This document shows positions 34,079-44,558 of a DNA stretch of 64,000 nt, piece after piece. Position numbers and translations under genes: made by a program. Positions within the stretch are counted from its first letter, which is position 1, and every line of letters begins with the position of its first letter. The notes under the pieces were generated by a model, which ran no database searches, was not told the origin of the DNA, and saw only the letters and a list, made by a program, of their open reading frames with translations. Where the stretch lies: the NCBI RefSeq assembly GCF_000305935.1, contig NC_018870.1:1668001-1732000 (forward strand). Direction: 5' to 3'. Source of the DNA: Thermacetogenium phaeum DSM 12270 (GTDB lineage Bacteria; Bacillota; DSM-12270; Thermacetogeniales; Thermacetogeniaceae).

Positions 34079-37000
34079 TCAATTAACCCTATTAGTTTGC
34101 AACATCGTTATAAACTTGCTAATATAATCCGAGATCTTGCTTAAGAACATTTTTTTATTTTCCTCGGAGAGTTCCCGGAACTTCGCCAGTAAGCCCTCAA
34201 CTTTCAGTTCATCAAGGCGCTTTTCACAGGTTGCAAGGGCATCGCGAACGGTTTTAACCTGATCAGTGGAAAGCAACCGAGGCATTTTCTGTAAGCGATC
34301 TCTCAATTGTATTAACGTCTCGGCGTCCATCCTAGTAATCATCTTAGGATCGGGGATATTATGCTGCATCCACTCCGCTGCCTCTCGTTCTCTTTTAGCT
34401 CTTATCTCTTTGATAAAACTACCATAAATTAATTCGTTATCCAGCGGTGGAGCATCATCTAAAAACTCACTGTCGTTTTCCTCTTTATATCGTTTACAAG
34501 CCTCTTGAAACTCTTCTTCATCAAGATCCTCTCTAGACAAGCGCTGATAATGCAGTTCAACCAGTTCTAGTTGTTTCTGCACCAATTTCAAGTCCTCAAT
34601 ATCCTTCTCCCGTCCTTCATAGATTCGAATCAAAGAATCAATTTCACTCCTCCAGTATGCTAGATCACTTAATGATTTTATTTCCGTTATATTAAAAACA
34701 TTTAAAACCCTTTCCTTGTATAACTGCAGCTGATTCTGGCAGTCTTTTCGGAAATTTTCCAGCTTCTTTGCTGCTTCATCAACATCGTTCAGATTGATAT
34801 CCTTCAATTTCTTTGCTTTTTCCAAACGTATTTCATAATTATTAACTTGTTCTAACCATGCAACCAATACCTGGAAGGGTGTAGTACTCGTGATAATATT
34901 ATTCTTAAGCATGACCTCAATATCAGATACAGTTCTCTTAATATCAGTAATTAAATTTATTTGCTGCTCAACTTTTTCTACATGGGCTTCCAATAACCTT
35001 TTTTCTTCAAAAAGCTCGAGTTTTGATAAATTTTCTCCGATTTTTATAAGCATATCATGTTTAAATTTCCCTAGCTGCTCAATACTGGATACAGTCCTGT
35101 GTGACAACCATCTCCAAAAACGCTGTTGGGTTTGTAAACGGGCATACGCCAGGTGTTTTTTAACCTCTTCCATCTGGTCTTTGGTCCACTTTTCATCTTC
35201 TAACTGCATTTTATCGTAGAGATCAACCAGGTCCGCAGCACCCCAGGATAATAAACCGGCTTCATCCTTTTCAACACCTTTATCTACTTTATTTAGTGCT
35301 TGCTCAATCGTGCTATTATACCAATTCAACTGCTTTACTGCATCATTCGCCTGTTCATACAAATGTTTATATTTATAATAAAGTTGTTGAGGCACAGCAA
35401 CGCGTTTATCTAACTCCAAAGCTTTATTGCGAAAATCGACTTTGCCGCTCAACGTCTTTTCAATACTCCATTCATCTAGCAAGTTTTCCCATTCAGATAT
35501 CTTTTCTTTGGAAACACGTATCACGTACGTTTGATCAAGAATCGACAAATCGAAGAAATTGCCGGGCATGGCCTCAGACAACCATTTTTCAAAACTGATT
35601 GTTTGATCATTTTTGAGCAGATTGACCTCTTTTTTACGGCGGCCAACAAAGAGTGAGAGGATCATACCGGCTGAAGCAATATTACAACCAAAAGGAGGAG
35701 CACACAGAAGCCGCATGGCATCACCTATGTTCATGGACGTAGGGGTTTCAGAATCTGACATTTCGCCTATTTTCGATTCTAAAAGCTCAATGATTTCTCG
35801 TATTACCTTATTTGACGGCTTCAGTCTTATAGAACCATCGTCGTCGATAATGCCCCAAGAACGATCTAACACCTGGTATGCCCGGTTCCTTTGTTGTTCA
35901 CTGCAGGTAGATATCCAGTCACGGTCAAGGTTTCCTAGAAAGAGCTCCTTAGTAAACACCTGACAATCTTTAGCAGCATTCCCCCTTGTAGTATGAAAGC
36001 CATCAAAAGGGAAGGGAATCCGTTTGGGATAGATAACTTCAAACAGCTGTACGAGCATACGCTTAAGTCGCGCTGCGCTAATTTGCCGTTCGGTAGCAAA
36101 AACTATATGCCTTTCCCGTTCCAATACGGTAAACTGGTTCGAAATCTCCTGAAACAGGCCGTTTTTCCTATCAATAATGAAATTCGCGTATTTCTGACAT
36201 TCTACATCACTTAAACCCTCCTCAAGAACCCAGTATTCGGCAATCTTTTGTCCAAAAGTCCCGTCATTATCATAAAGGAAAATTACTGCTATTGGCGCTC
36301 CCGCTTCCCATTCAAGACTGTTCTTTTCCAGGCTAGTCTTCATCATTTTCTGAGCGATTACTTTAATTGTATCTATATTGCTTTCAGGGCCTACATAACA
36401 GTAGATCAATTGACCTTTCTCCTCGTCGACCCCCATTGCATCGCGCCAGGTACGTATGGCGTAATCAATCTGACCTTCCAACATCGTAATATCGGTAAAA
36501 TAAACTTTATAGTTCCACTCTCTTGTAGTGATATTATTTTCAGAACCAAAATCGGTTGGATACATCTCAAACTGCGACCATTTTTTATAATTTTGGCTAA
36601 AGATATTGGCACGTCTTAGGGAATTGATATCCGAAACCTTTTCTTTTAAAAGAGCAACAAATTCTCTTCTGGGAGCAGCATCACCGGTAATCTCATACTG
36701 TCGAAGCAGTTCATTCCATGTGAGAACTGCATATTCGCGTTCAAGTGATTGTACCGCTTTGGTTAACTCATTATTTTCAATACCGCAGAACTCGGCCAGG
36801 GCATCCAGATAATCTTCTTTTGAGTCGACTTTAATCCCAATTTTTGACGATACCAGCACACCCTTTAACACCATTTTTTCAATATCTGAAAGCTCATAAT
36901 AGTATTTCTGCATAACGCTTTCGTAGGAGTGAGCTGCAGCTCCATGCTGTCCATACCGTTCCGAAGCAAGAAATTCGCTGATCATCGCTTCACTACAGAG

Positions 37001-38404
37001 ATCTACCGGTCTTATCGTTCTACCCGTATCAAACTGCATATCTTGAAAGAAAGTATAAATATCGGCCAGAAGGGAAAGCGCCGACCGCTGCTGGAGAGAC
37101 TTGCCTATCGTTGTAAGCTTATATAATACCCAGGTCGAACAAGGATGGAGCGGCCAGCAGCCACGACAAATTACTTGATTAAATTTTTCTGGATCCATCC
37201 AAACAGCATGATTTTTAATATCAGGAAACCAGTTTATCATTCTCGATTGCAGATTGGCTGACAATGTATCCGCATCGGCTAACTGACGCTCAAGCTCACT
37301 AACATTTTTCTTTTCCAACAAATTTGCTATTAGGGTTTCTAAATTAGTAGACAGCCTTACCTTGCGCACAGCGTCATAGCGGGTCACATACCTGCTCAGG
37401 TCATCACGGAGTTCCGGTGCTATTCGAGAGATATATGCCTTCAACTCATACTGGATAAAACACAGCAAAAAAACCCTATCGCTATTTGTTTGAACACACT
37501 CGAAGAGTTGCTGAAGTGCTCCTGGACCTGCAATGTGAGGTTTCTGAACAGCAAATTCCAGATAGCGGCCGAACTCATCGAAAATAATGAGAATACCAGC
37601 AAAAGGTTTGCCTGGACCACAATAATTTTCTTTGGTAATATTGATAAAATCGTTCAGCGATTCCTGCCCGACTGCGTAAATAGGAGAACCCATTTTTTGC
37701 TCATAGATATCACTAACCTTGCGAAAAGTTTCTTCGTCCTGTCTTCTCAAGTTTTCTATAATTTCTTGAACATTACAACCCTTTCCAAAACGCTCTTCAT
37801 AATCTTCTCTCAATGGATCAAAAAAAGATTCGGTGAAATTAATGGCCGATTTGAAACGCGGGCGCAGATTTTCCAGAACAGTTGTATCAAGACCGTTTTG
37901 ATTCAATACAAAGAGTACCTGCCGAATTATTTCGCCGCACAGATCAAAGTCCTGCATCCCATTTATGGAAACCACCAAAAATGGCTGCTTTGATTTCGCA
38001 ATAATATCGTGAACACGCTTGCCTATAGCAGCATCAACCATGGTTATGTTATCAAGAATTTTTCTGGCAGCATGAGAAGTCGGACTATTTAACAGTATTG
38101 CGAGGGTTACCGCAAGATGGGACTTTCCAGTCCCATACCCGGCAATAGCCAAAGCAAACGGTTCGTCGACAATTATACCGTTTATCCGTTCCAGGATATC
38201 TAATGTGAAACTTGCTGTATCAAGAAGTTTATGGCTGCTGCTAGCGAGGTCTTCCTCAACAACACCATGGTAATTCGGGCCATGAAAGACAAAATGTTCA
38301 GCAGCACTCTCAGCCAATACCCTGTCCTTCTCGAACCAGCTTAACTGAACCGCTCCATTAAAAAGCAAGTCTTTTCTAAAAGAAACAATATCTGCTAGCC
38401 TCAT
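34079..38404 (-). CDS. Large AAA-type ATPase of the defence operon (second copy type)
   Basis: A 1441-residue protein. The P-loop AGYGTGKSH is at residues 88-96 and Walker B ILIIFDEFGRYLEF near 271-284, the same DEFG arrangement as in the 1136-residue ATPase of this operon. The middle is helical. The C-terminal third (about 1000-1440) is charged and predicted to form coiled coils (KLELFEEKRLLEAHVEKVEQ and similar). The overall plan recalls large BrxC/PglY or SspC-like ATPases of phage-defence systems, but I cannot assign a subfamily. Starts 12 bases after the DUF4007-like gene and is the last gene of the operon. Confidence 0.8.
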   Translation of the reverse strand: MRLADIVSFRKDLLFNGAVQLSWFEKDRVLAESAAEHFVFHGPNYHGVVEEDLASSSHKLLDTASFTLDILERINGIIVDEPFALAIAGYGTGKSHLAVTLAILLNSPTSHAARKILDNITMVDAAIGKRVHDIIAKSKQPFLVVSINGMQDFDLCGEIIRQVLFVLNQNGLDTTVLENLRPRFKSAINFTESFFDPLREDYEERFGKGCNVQEIIENLRRQDEETFRKVSDIYEQKMGSPIYAVGQESLNDFINITKENYCGPGKPFAGILIIFDEFGRYLEFAVQKPHIAGPGALQQLFECVQTNSDRVFLLCFIQYELKAYISRIAPELRDDLSRYVTRYDAVRKVRLSTNLETLIANLLEKKNVSELERQLADADTLSANLQSRMINWFPDIKNHAVWMDPEKFNQVICRGCWPLHPCSTWVLYKLTTIGKSLQQRSALSLLADIYTFFQDMQFDTGRTIRPVDLCSEAMISEFLASERYGQHGAAAHSYESVMQKYYYELSDIEKMVLKGVLVSSKIGIKVDSKEDYLDALAEFCGIENNELTKAVQSLEREYAVLTWNELLRQYEITGDAAPRREFVALLKEKVSDINSLRRANIFSQNYKKWSQFEMYPTDFGSENNITTREWNYKVYFTDITMLEGQIDYAIRTWRDAMGVDEEKGQLIYCYVGPESNIDTIKVIAQKMMKTSLEKNSLEWEAGAPIAVIFLYDNDGTFGQKIAEYWVLEEGLSDVECQKYANFIIDRKNGLFQEISNQFTVLERERHIVFATERQISAARLKRMLVQLFEVIYPKRIPFPFDGFHTTRGNAAKDCQVFTKELFLGNLDRDWISTCSEQQRNRAYQVLDRSWGIIDDDGSIRLKPSNKVIREIIELLESKIGEMSDSETPTSMNIGDAMRLLCAPPFGCNIASAGMILSLFVGRRKKEVNLLKNDQTISFEKWLSEAMPGNFFDLSILDQTYVIRVSKEKISEWENLLDEWSIEKTLSGKVDFRNKALELDKRVAVPQQLYYKYKHLYEQANDAVKQLNWYNSTIEQALNKVDKGVEKDEAGLLSWGAADLVDLYDKMQLEDEKWTKDQMEEVKKHLAYARLQTQQRFWRWLSHRTVSSIEQLGKFKHDMLIKIGENLSKLELFEEKRLLEAHVEKVEQQINLITDIKRTVSDIEVMLKNNIITSTTPFQVLVAWLEQVNNYEIRLEKAKKLKDINLNDVDEAAKKLENFRKDCQNQLQLYKERVLNVFNITEIKSLSDLAYWRSEIDSLIRIYEGREKDIEDLKLVQKQLELVELHYQRLSREDLDEEEFQEACKRYKEENDSEFLDDAPPLDNELIYGSFIKEIRAKREREAAEWMQHNIPDPKMITRMDAETLIQLRDRLQKMPRLLSTDQVKTVRDALATCEKRLDELKVEGLLAKFRELSEENKKMFLSKISDYISKFITMLQTNRVN

Positions 38405-38416
38405 CCCCGTCCCCCC

Positions 38417-39238
38417 CTATGCCCAATCGTCAAAGAGATGTGGCCATACCTGATCCACACTGGCTTTCCTTTCGATGATCCACGGCTGTATTTGGCGGTC
38501 TATTGAAATGAATCCTTTACGCTCAATTAACGAAAAAACATACTCAATCTCCGACCTATCCCAAAGGCAAATTTCAAACCAGAAAGTCTTGCTGTTAAAT
38601 TCAGAGAAGGTTACCTGATCCCGTCCGGGGAAAAACGCATCCAAAAGGGAAATAATGTATGCGGAATATGGGGTGGCATAAACCTCAAGAACAGGAGCCT
38701 TCTTTCTGGTTACCTTTTCACCTTCCACTGCTAATACCCGCGCTCTTCCAAGGGCTGCCTCTTCAACGTAAGTTAATACAAGCGGCCCCGTTCTGTTGTT
38801 ACCGGGACCAAATATGCTAACCAGGTAATCCTCCAACTGTGGTTTGGTAAAACTGCTTCCGAGAATCCCGCGCCCTTTTGCAAAAATTTCGTGCCAGGCT
38901 TTCGCCCCGATATCGCTACGACACAAGTTCATGTGAACCAGCCATTGCACCATCGGCTCCCCTAGATATTTATCCTCCAAATAAATTATTTTACCAAGGG
39001 ATGTAAGAACCGGCTTTTTGATACCACTTGTTCTATCACTTGCCAGCTCTATCAACCCCATACCCCTAGCATAATCAAGAACGGCCGGCACTTTTCCACT
39101 CGACTCACCCATGGGAATACCGGTGTCTAAAGAGATTTCCTTATAACTGCCCTGTTTACCCAAAGCAGCATATTCAAGGAGAGCAGCAATCAGACGCCTT
39201 TCGGGAATAAATGTTTTGTGAAAATTCACCGGTAACAT
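38417..39238 (-). CDS. DUF4007-like winged-helix protein
   Basis: 273 residues. The N-terminal NFHKTFIPERRLIAALLEYA and the later PVLTSLGKIIYLEDKYLGEP and MVQWLVHMNLCRSDIGAKAW parallel the DUF4007 protein that begins this operon (HETFTPRYGWL, PTKLGHSLLDD, ASLWLLHWQLF). It probably has an N-terminal winged helix (about 20-75) and may bind DNA. As with the first DUF4007 gene it lies immediately upstream of a large AAA ATPase, suggesting a repeated two-gene module. The ATG at 39238 has AAGGGGG ten bases upstream. Assignment by pattern only. Confidence 0.6.
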   Translation of the reverse strand: MLPVNFHKTFIPERRLIAALLEYAALGKQGSYKEISLDTGIPMGESSGKVPAVLDYARGMGLIELASDRTSGIKKPVLTSLGKIIYLEDKYLGEPMVQWLVHMNLCRSDIGAKAWHEIFAKGRGILGSSFTKPQLEDYLVSIFGPGNNRTGPLVLTYVEEAALGRARVLAVEGEKVTRKKAPVLEVYATPYSAYIISLLDAFFPGRDQVTFSEFNSKTFWFEICLWDRSEIEYVFSLIERKGFISIDRQIQPWIIERKASVDQVWPHLFDDWA

Positions 39239-39253
39239 TTCAGAAATGCCCCC

Positions 39254-42200
39254 TTAAAACCTCTGCTCTAGGGGTTTGATCCGAATCTTAAACCATTTAT
39301 TCACTTCTAACCTGCTGGTCGCTTCATTGTAGGCGAAACCCAGTGAGTAACATTCCCCTCGCTTCAACGCAGATAGACGTTCAACCCATTCGTCGAGCCG
39401 CCCGTTAGTGACATCTGCCAGAATCTGGGCAAAAGATCTGATCTCGGTATCTGCAGGCTTAAAAAAAAGTTTATGACTTGCCTGAAAGAGCCTATCTCGC
39501 TGATCCCTATCAAGGTTGCTCAGGGTCTGAGTAGCCAGTATTAAAGAAATACCAAACTTACGACCTTCGGTGAGAAATTGCCCCAGTGGGCTCTCCAAAC
39601 GATGGTCAAGATTCTGAATCTCATCGAGCACTATGATCTTTGGATGATCCTTATTACCCCTCGAGCGGTAGTACCAGTAGAGATCGATGAGAGAAAATTC
39701 CGTTATCAACCTAGCAGTATCTTTCATGAAACCGGCCAACTGGATAATGTGGCACCTTGATACTGGATCCGTAAACAACCTTTCCCAGCTGTCAATATCT
39801 TCTTCACCAAATGGGTTCATATCCACAAACGGCTGGATTTTACTAACCACACTCGCAGCGGAGTTGGCGGTTGGGCCACCAGCACTACGAATTTCATTCA
39901 GCTTATCCAACAACCTGTGAAGATTGAAACTGCTCCCTTCTTGAGCTACTCCATCCCGGATAGCATTGTAAAGTGCCGATTTCTGTTGGTCGCCTAACTG
40001 ATAAACCTCGGCAAATACCCCGCTAACTCGTTGAGCAGTTGCTGCGGGACTTTCTTCTATTTGTACATCGTCGAGGAAGTCCTGCTGCCTGCGAAAAGGA
40101 TTGATAGTCAGGGGTTCTTTGCGAACGAAGTGTTGCTTTGGACTCAGCTTTTCAAGTACTATTGGTTCTAATTGCCTGGTAGTAAATCCATTGGTATAGT
40201 CCACAATCAAGCTATTTTGCCCTGCTTTGCCGAGTTCACAAATTAAAGCTTGAATGGTGTAGGTTTTCCCCGTGCCAGATGCCCCAAATAAAAGAATGTG
40301 CCTGTTTGGTAGGTCTGGATGCCCGAATTCCCAGTAGACATCCCTTCCGCCAGCAGTACCGCTTCCTAAAAGAATTCGCTTGGGAATGTATTTACGTTGC
40401 ACAACAACTGAACTACTGTCCTTCCCGGTTTCCTTCTCAACGGCAACATCCTCCGGTTCATCTGTTACCATCCTCCCTTCATCTGCAGGAGGTATTAAGG
40501 ATTCTTCTAGCCGTTCCCAGGCTTCTTGCTCACCAGGCAAGACGTTACCATTTCCTGCGGTATTTTGTTTCTCATCGCACTTGTTAGACGTATAAATCAG
40601 TTCTGAGCCACTACAGAAAAGACCACTACAGAAAAGATCTGCAGTAACCTCATCATCAAGGCATACCTTTTTAATAAAGTCCTTGCCCGCCGTAGCAACG
40701 GAAATGACCAGGTCCTGCCCTTCTAAACAGAAGTTCCATTGAGGAATAGAGCTGATATTGTCGTTGTTCTGATCGGTCCAAAAGGCTACCGCCGTTGCCT
40801 GCCACGTGATAGAGAAATACCCTTCACTCAAACGTTCCAGAGCGAGGAGAGTTTCCTTGTAGCTAGGCTGTTTCGTCTCGCCCCTGCTGGCAATCAAGCG
40901 ATGCAGTTGCATCCACCAATAGCGTTGGTCGGGCCGGTCATTGATTCCTTGGGGATCATCTTTTGCACGGGGGCGGAAACAAGCTACCAGATGATTCAAG
41001 CCGCTTTCTATCTGCTGGCGGGCTTCCTCCAGATATCCTTCTGACTGTTGAGCCAGCTTACATTCGATGATCTGAGCCTTTATCTGGAAATAACCATCTA
41101 CAATATGAGCCTGCAGCCTCAAAAGGTCAGGGCGCTTACGGTCGGCAGCCTCGTCAAACCAGTGCCGGAAAGCATCCAGGGAAACGATCTCGTCACAAAA
41201 GGCTCCTTTGTCCCTGGGAAGCAACTTTCTGACCATCGCATAAGCAATATAGTCCCGCACGTACTGGGAGGGACCGGTTGCCTTCACTACTGATAGACCG
41301 GCAATATATTCCGTCTCTTTAACAAGACTCTCGGCAATACGATTAGACAAATCAGGCTCTAACGGCCCTAGCAGGGCAGAGATCTGGTCGCTGATTCTCT
41401 TCTTAATGTCTACCATATCAAATCTCTCAGTAGAAACCGTATAGTTATTTTCTCCATGTGGCCCTACACCGGTGCCAAAGCCAATAATTTCCCGGGTCCT
41501 GGCTCCATCCGTCCCTACCCGCCGAAGCAGCTGCTCATCCACAAATGGATCTATACAAACAACCCAAGCGCTGCTCTGATGTGCGGCATCTATTACAGCT
41601 GTCCACGGTCGAAAATCGCTAAAGCTGATAATTGCATGTCTCAGGGCCGGATCACAGTGGCCTTTTTGTATACGAGCCATAACTTCTGCATGTAAAGGTC
41701 CCAGTTTAAAGCGCTGATTACTCAGCACTCTTTCTCGCCTTTTTTCCTTTCCGCCGCCGGTTACCCGGCAGCAGACCTTTTCTAATACCGGGAACTTGCG
41801 GTACCCATCTTCGGAATGATGTTCTTCTCCAAGCAACTCAAAGCGGCTTGCACTTGATTCCATGAAGTTTATAAAGAAAATTACATCCAGGTCCGTGCTC
41901 CTTAACAACTTCTTAAATTGCTCAAAATCGTCTTCCCTTGAAACAACCCGGTAGGAAACAGAAATTCTGCAGTTGTTATAACGCCGGTTGCCGGGCGCCA
42001 ATTCCGCTTCCTGCCACCGGTCCTTCCAGGCATTGATCCACTGCATGACAGCCGAATCATCCCTGGTATCAGAAAAAATAGTCAACTGTAAAGCATATGG
42101 CCTTTCTTCTCGCTCTTTCAGAAGAGCGGCGAGATAAGCATCAATACCGGCGATTACCGGCTGAATCTCCCTCCCGCAATACGCAGCGATACTTATGCCG

Positions 42201-44542
42201 TCGCTGGCGTAAGGATGCAGATCCTGATAATTGAACAAAACCTCCTCAATAAGCCGGGAATCTTGAGTTTCCCGGAAGAGTTCAGCATCGGTTACCTCTT
42301 CGTCTTCAGTGTCATCGTATTCCAAGAGTAACTGGGAAGTAATCGAAGAGGAGGGTTCTTGACATTCACCTATCAAATGAATGTAACCATAACTTCGGAC
42401 ATTAGTATCAAGTTCCCAGCTCAAGTTTTTAAGAGTACCAAAAACCGGCCACTTGATACTGGATAGATCCACGACACGGTCCCAGCGCTTTTCAGTTAAC
42501 GTTCTGTTCCCGGACTCCTCTACCCCCCTCCTGGCATAATAACAAAAGCTTTCGCACAGGTAAGCGTGCTGGTGATGGATCACTTCAAGGAGGGCCGGAT
42601 GCAAAGGTGTGACCACTGCGCATTCTAGGTAATCGTCCCATTCCCAATTCGCTCGTGTGAGACTGCTCCCAGATACAATCGTAAAGGATTTCATAAGAAG
42701 CGGGCCGAAAGCGCTTTTTCCGCTCTTTTGCAGATATTTTTCATAGGCAGCGCAGTAAGCCTTTCGGAGGGAATTATATCTCTTCTTCAATGCGTTAAAG
42801 AATCCCGAGGTCTCAAACTCTCTGAGAAACAGTTGATAACAAATTGACAGTTCGCCCACCAGGGACTTAACCTCGTCCGAACTGTCAATTCCTGCGGCGC
42901 TAAGCAAGTCGGCCATCGTGCACTTGCCGCTCCGAATAGCAGAACTTAATAAACGGTTAACCTCATCCTCATCCCGAGCCATAAAAATCTCTCGCATATA
43001 CGGCACAGCAAAAACGGGGAGAGCGTTACCGCTTCTTTTGTATTCATCCAGTGCCCATCCAAACATATCCGCTAGAAGACGGCATTGGTGGTTTTGGGGA
43101 AGTACCCAGATAAATTCACGCCGGTAGGGCTTACCTGTACGGGTTGTAATTACAACCTCAAATTTTAGGTAGGGTTCACCCGTCGTCGTCTTTGTATACG
43201 CCAGAGTGCTTTTTTCCTCACTCGGGAAGAGAAGAGACTCAAAGCCAACAGCAATTGGATGCTGCTCGTCTCCTAGATATAATCGCAGTTGATCTTCTAA
43301 GTAATCATCGATTCCTCCCAGTATCTGCCTAAGAAAGGCTGTTGCAAGTTGCCTGTCATCACCGTCATCACCGGCATCAAAGTCATGCTTGAACAAGGTG
43401 CTCTTTAAGGTAATACTGTTTAAATTTTCGGCAGCAAGTACCGAGCGCGCTCTCTCTTCTCTTTTAAAATCACCCAATGCAATCCACAGTGCCCGCAAGA
43501 AAACTTCAGGAGGGAGACCAGTCAGCCTTCTCGCTTTGTGCTCCCGTTCAATTCGTCTGCTCCTCTCTTTGTAATTAAGGATCTTGTTGTAAATATAAAT
43601 GAAGTCGGCGGACCACAGTCTCTCGCGGGCTGCCTCCGACCTGTTTTCAATGTAGTCTTTTAGAGCATCCAGTAATTCGTCCATCGACGTAAAACCGCCG
43701 CCGATGTCGTTTTCTAGCTCATTATCCCCAAAACTGGCCCTGAAATTTTCGATCTTTTTAACGGCCTTTTCCCTGGCAGTCGCATCGAGAAACATATGAT
43801 AATTGAAGAACTCTTGTGCAGGGACAACATATTTCGACAATGACCCCCGTAGTGAAGCAAACCTTCCACCTAATCCGCTCATACAAGGCAATTTAAAGAA
43901 TGAGAGGTTACTAAGAATATGTCGATAGGCATCCATACCGCTCATTATGCCTGTAAAGTCCTGCTCCTCCAGATAACAGCTAACGGCTAAAAGATCTGTC
44001 AGGCCGTAATCAAAAAGAACTTTAAACAAATCTGCAATACGTTCAAAATCCTGCTCACTGCCGTCTGGGTTTACATAATCTTTTAAGCAAGCGTATACCC
44101 AGTCTTTAAATGATCTCCTCAGACACAGTGTCCAAACAGCCTGCTGGTCCAGGTGGAAAAAATCTTGCAAACTAGCCCGGTCATCAATATGTTCGTAACC
44201 CGCTAAAAGGATAACAAGGCAATCATAGTCAGGATCCTTTACGCGATTGCGGAGGCTGGTCAGATTATCTCGCTCATTATACCAATTCTTTTGGCGTATT
44301 GCTTCAAAGGTTGACCTGTCAGCAGGTGTACCCTTCTCCCACTCCTTACCCAAACCGTAAGCAATCCCGTATTCAAAAGCAACCCGGCGGTCAACTAACC
44401 TGTTGAACTCTTCACCTAGTTCGTAACCGATTTTCAATAGGAGACTCGATGGATAAGAAGGAAGTACGAACCGGAGCACACCCGAACTCTTAGCAGTTTC
44501 CTCCAGGATATATTTAACTAACGATTCAGCCATATACTTCAT
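39254..44542 (-). CDS. Very large HerA/FtsK-type ATPase (DptH/MAD8-like)
   Basis: 1762 residues. The first ~1300 contain no motif I can name. The C-terminal ~350 form a HerA-type translocase: Walker A LLFGASGTGKTYT near 1420, VDYTNGF, and Walker B IIVLDEIQNLD near 1640, then ILATQTLSNLD as in HerA/VirB4 motors. Size and plan match DptH (DndH) of phosphorothioate-dependent restriction and the terminal ATPase of the MADS defence system (from memory). The DNA-translocating effector of the operon is the likely role. ATG 44542 has GAGGGG eight bases upstream; 15 bases separate its end from the next gene. Confidence 0.8.
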   Translation of the reverse strand: MKYMAESLVKYILEETAKSSGVLRFVLPSYPSSLLLKIGYELGEEFNRLVDRRVAFEYGIAYGLGKEWEKGTPADRSTFEAIRQKNWYNERDNLTSLRNRVKDPDYDCLVILLAGYEHIDDRASLQDFFHLDQQAVWTLCLRRSFKDWVYACLKDYVNPDGSEQDFERIADLFKVLFDYGLTDLLAVSCYLEEQDFTGIMSGMDAYRHILSNLSFFKLPCMSGLGGRFASLRGSLSKYVVPAQEFFNYHMFLDATAREKAVKKIENFRASFGDNELENDIGGGFTSMDELLDALKDYIENRSEAARERLWSADFIYIYNKILNYKERSRRIEREHKARRLTGLPPEVFLRALWIALGDFKREERARSVLAAENLNSITLKSTLFKHDFDAGDDGDDRQLATAFLRQILGGIDDYLEDQLRLYLGDEQHPIAVGFESLLFPSEEKSTLAYTKTTTGEPYLKFEVVITTRTGKPYRREFIWVLPQNHQCRLLADMFGWALDEYKRSGNALPVFAVPYMREIFMARDEDEVNRLLSSAIRSGKCTMADLLSAAGIDSSDEVKSLVGELSICYQLFLREFETSGFFNALKKRYNSLRKAYCAAYEKYLQKSGKSAFGPLLMKSFTIVSGSSLTRANWEWDDYLECAVVTPLHPALLEVIHHQHAYLCESFCYYARRGVEESGNRTLTEKRWDRVVDLSSIKWPVFGTLKNLSWELDTNVRSYGYIHLIGECQEPSSSITSQLLLEYDDTEDEEVTDAELFRETQDSRLIEEVLFNYQDLHPYASDGISIAAYCGREIQPVIAGIDAYLAALLKEREERPYALQLTIFSDTRDDSAVMQWINAWKDRWQEAELAPGNRRYNNCRISVSYRVVSREDDFEQFKKLLRSTDLDVIFFINFMESSASRFELLGEEHHSEDGYRKFPVLEKVCCRVTGGGKEKRRERVLSNQRFKLGPLHAEVMARIQKGHCDPALRHAIISFSDFRPWTAVIDAAHQSSAWVVCIDPFVDEQLLRRVGTDGARTREIIGFGTGVGPHGENNYTVSTERFDMVDIKKRISDQISALLGPLEPDLSNRIAESLVKETEYIAGLSVVKATGPSQYVRDYIAYAMVRKLLPRDKGAFCDEIVSLDAFRHWFDEAADRKRPDLLRLQAHIVDGYFQIKAQIIECKLAQQSEGYLEEARQQIESGLNHLVACFRPRAKDDPQGINDRPDQRYWWMQLHRLIASRGETKQPSYKETLLALERLSEGYFSITWQATAVAFWTDQNNDNISSIPQWNFCLEGQDLVISVATAGKDFIKKVCLDDEVTADLFCSGLFCSGSELIYTSNKCDEKQNTAGNGNVLPGEQEAWERLEESLIPPADEGRMVTDEPEDVAVEKETGKDSSSVVVQRKYIPKRILLGSGTAGGRDVYWEFGHPDLPNRHILLFGASGTGKTYTIQALICELGKAGQNSLIVDYTNGFTTRQLEPIVLEKLSPKQHFVRKEPLTINPFRRQQDFLDDVQIEESPAATAQRVSGVFAEVYQLGDQQKSALYNAIRDGVAQEGSSFNLHRLLDKLNEIRSAGGPTANSAASVVSKIQPFVDMNPFGEEDIDSWERLFTDPVSRCHIIQLAGFMKDTARLITEFSLIDLYWYYRSRGNKDHPKIIVLDEIQNLDHRLESPLGQFLTEGRKFGISLILATQTLSNLDRDQRDRLFQASHKLFFKPADTEIRSFAQILADVTNGRLDEWVERLSALKRGECYSLGFAYNEATSRLEVNKWFKIRIKPLEQRF

Positions 44543-44558
44543 AACGCTTACCCCTCAA

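Noticed and set aside
39254-44542. Naming the giant HerA protein DptH
   Set aside because: Size and C-terminal ATPase agree, but the N-terminal 1300 residues could not be compared by eye, and MAD8-type proteins share the same plan.
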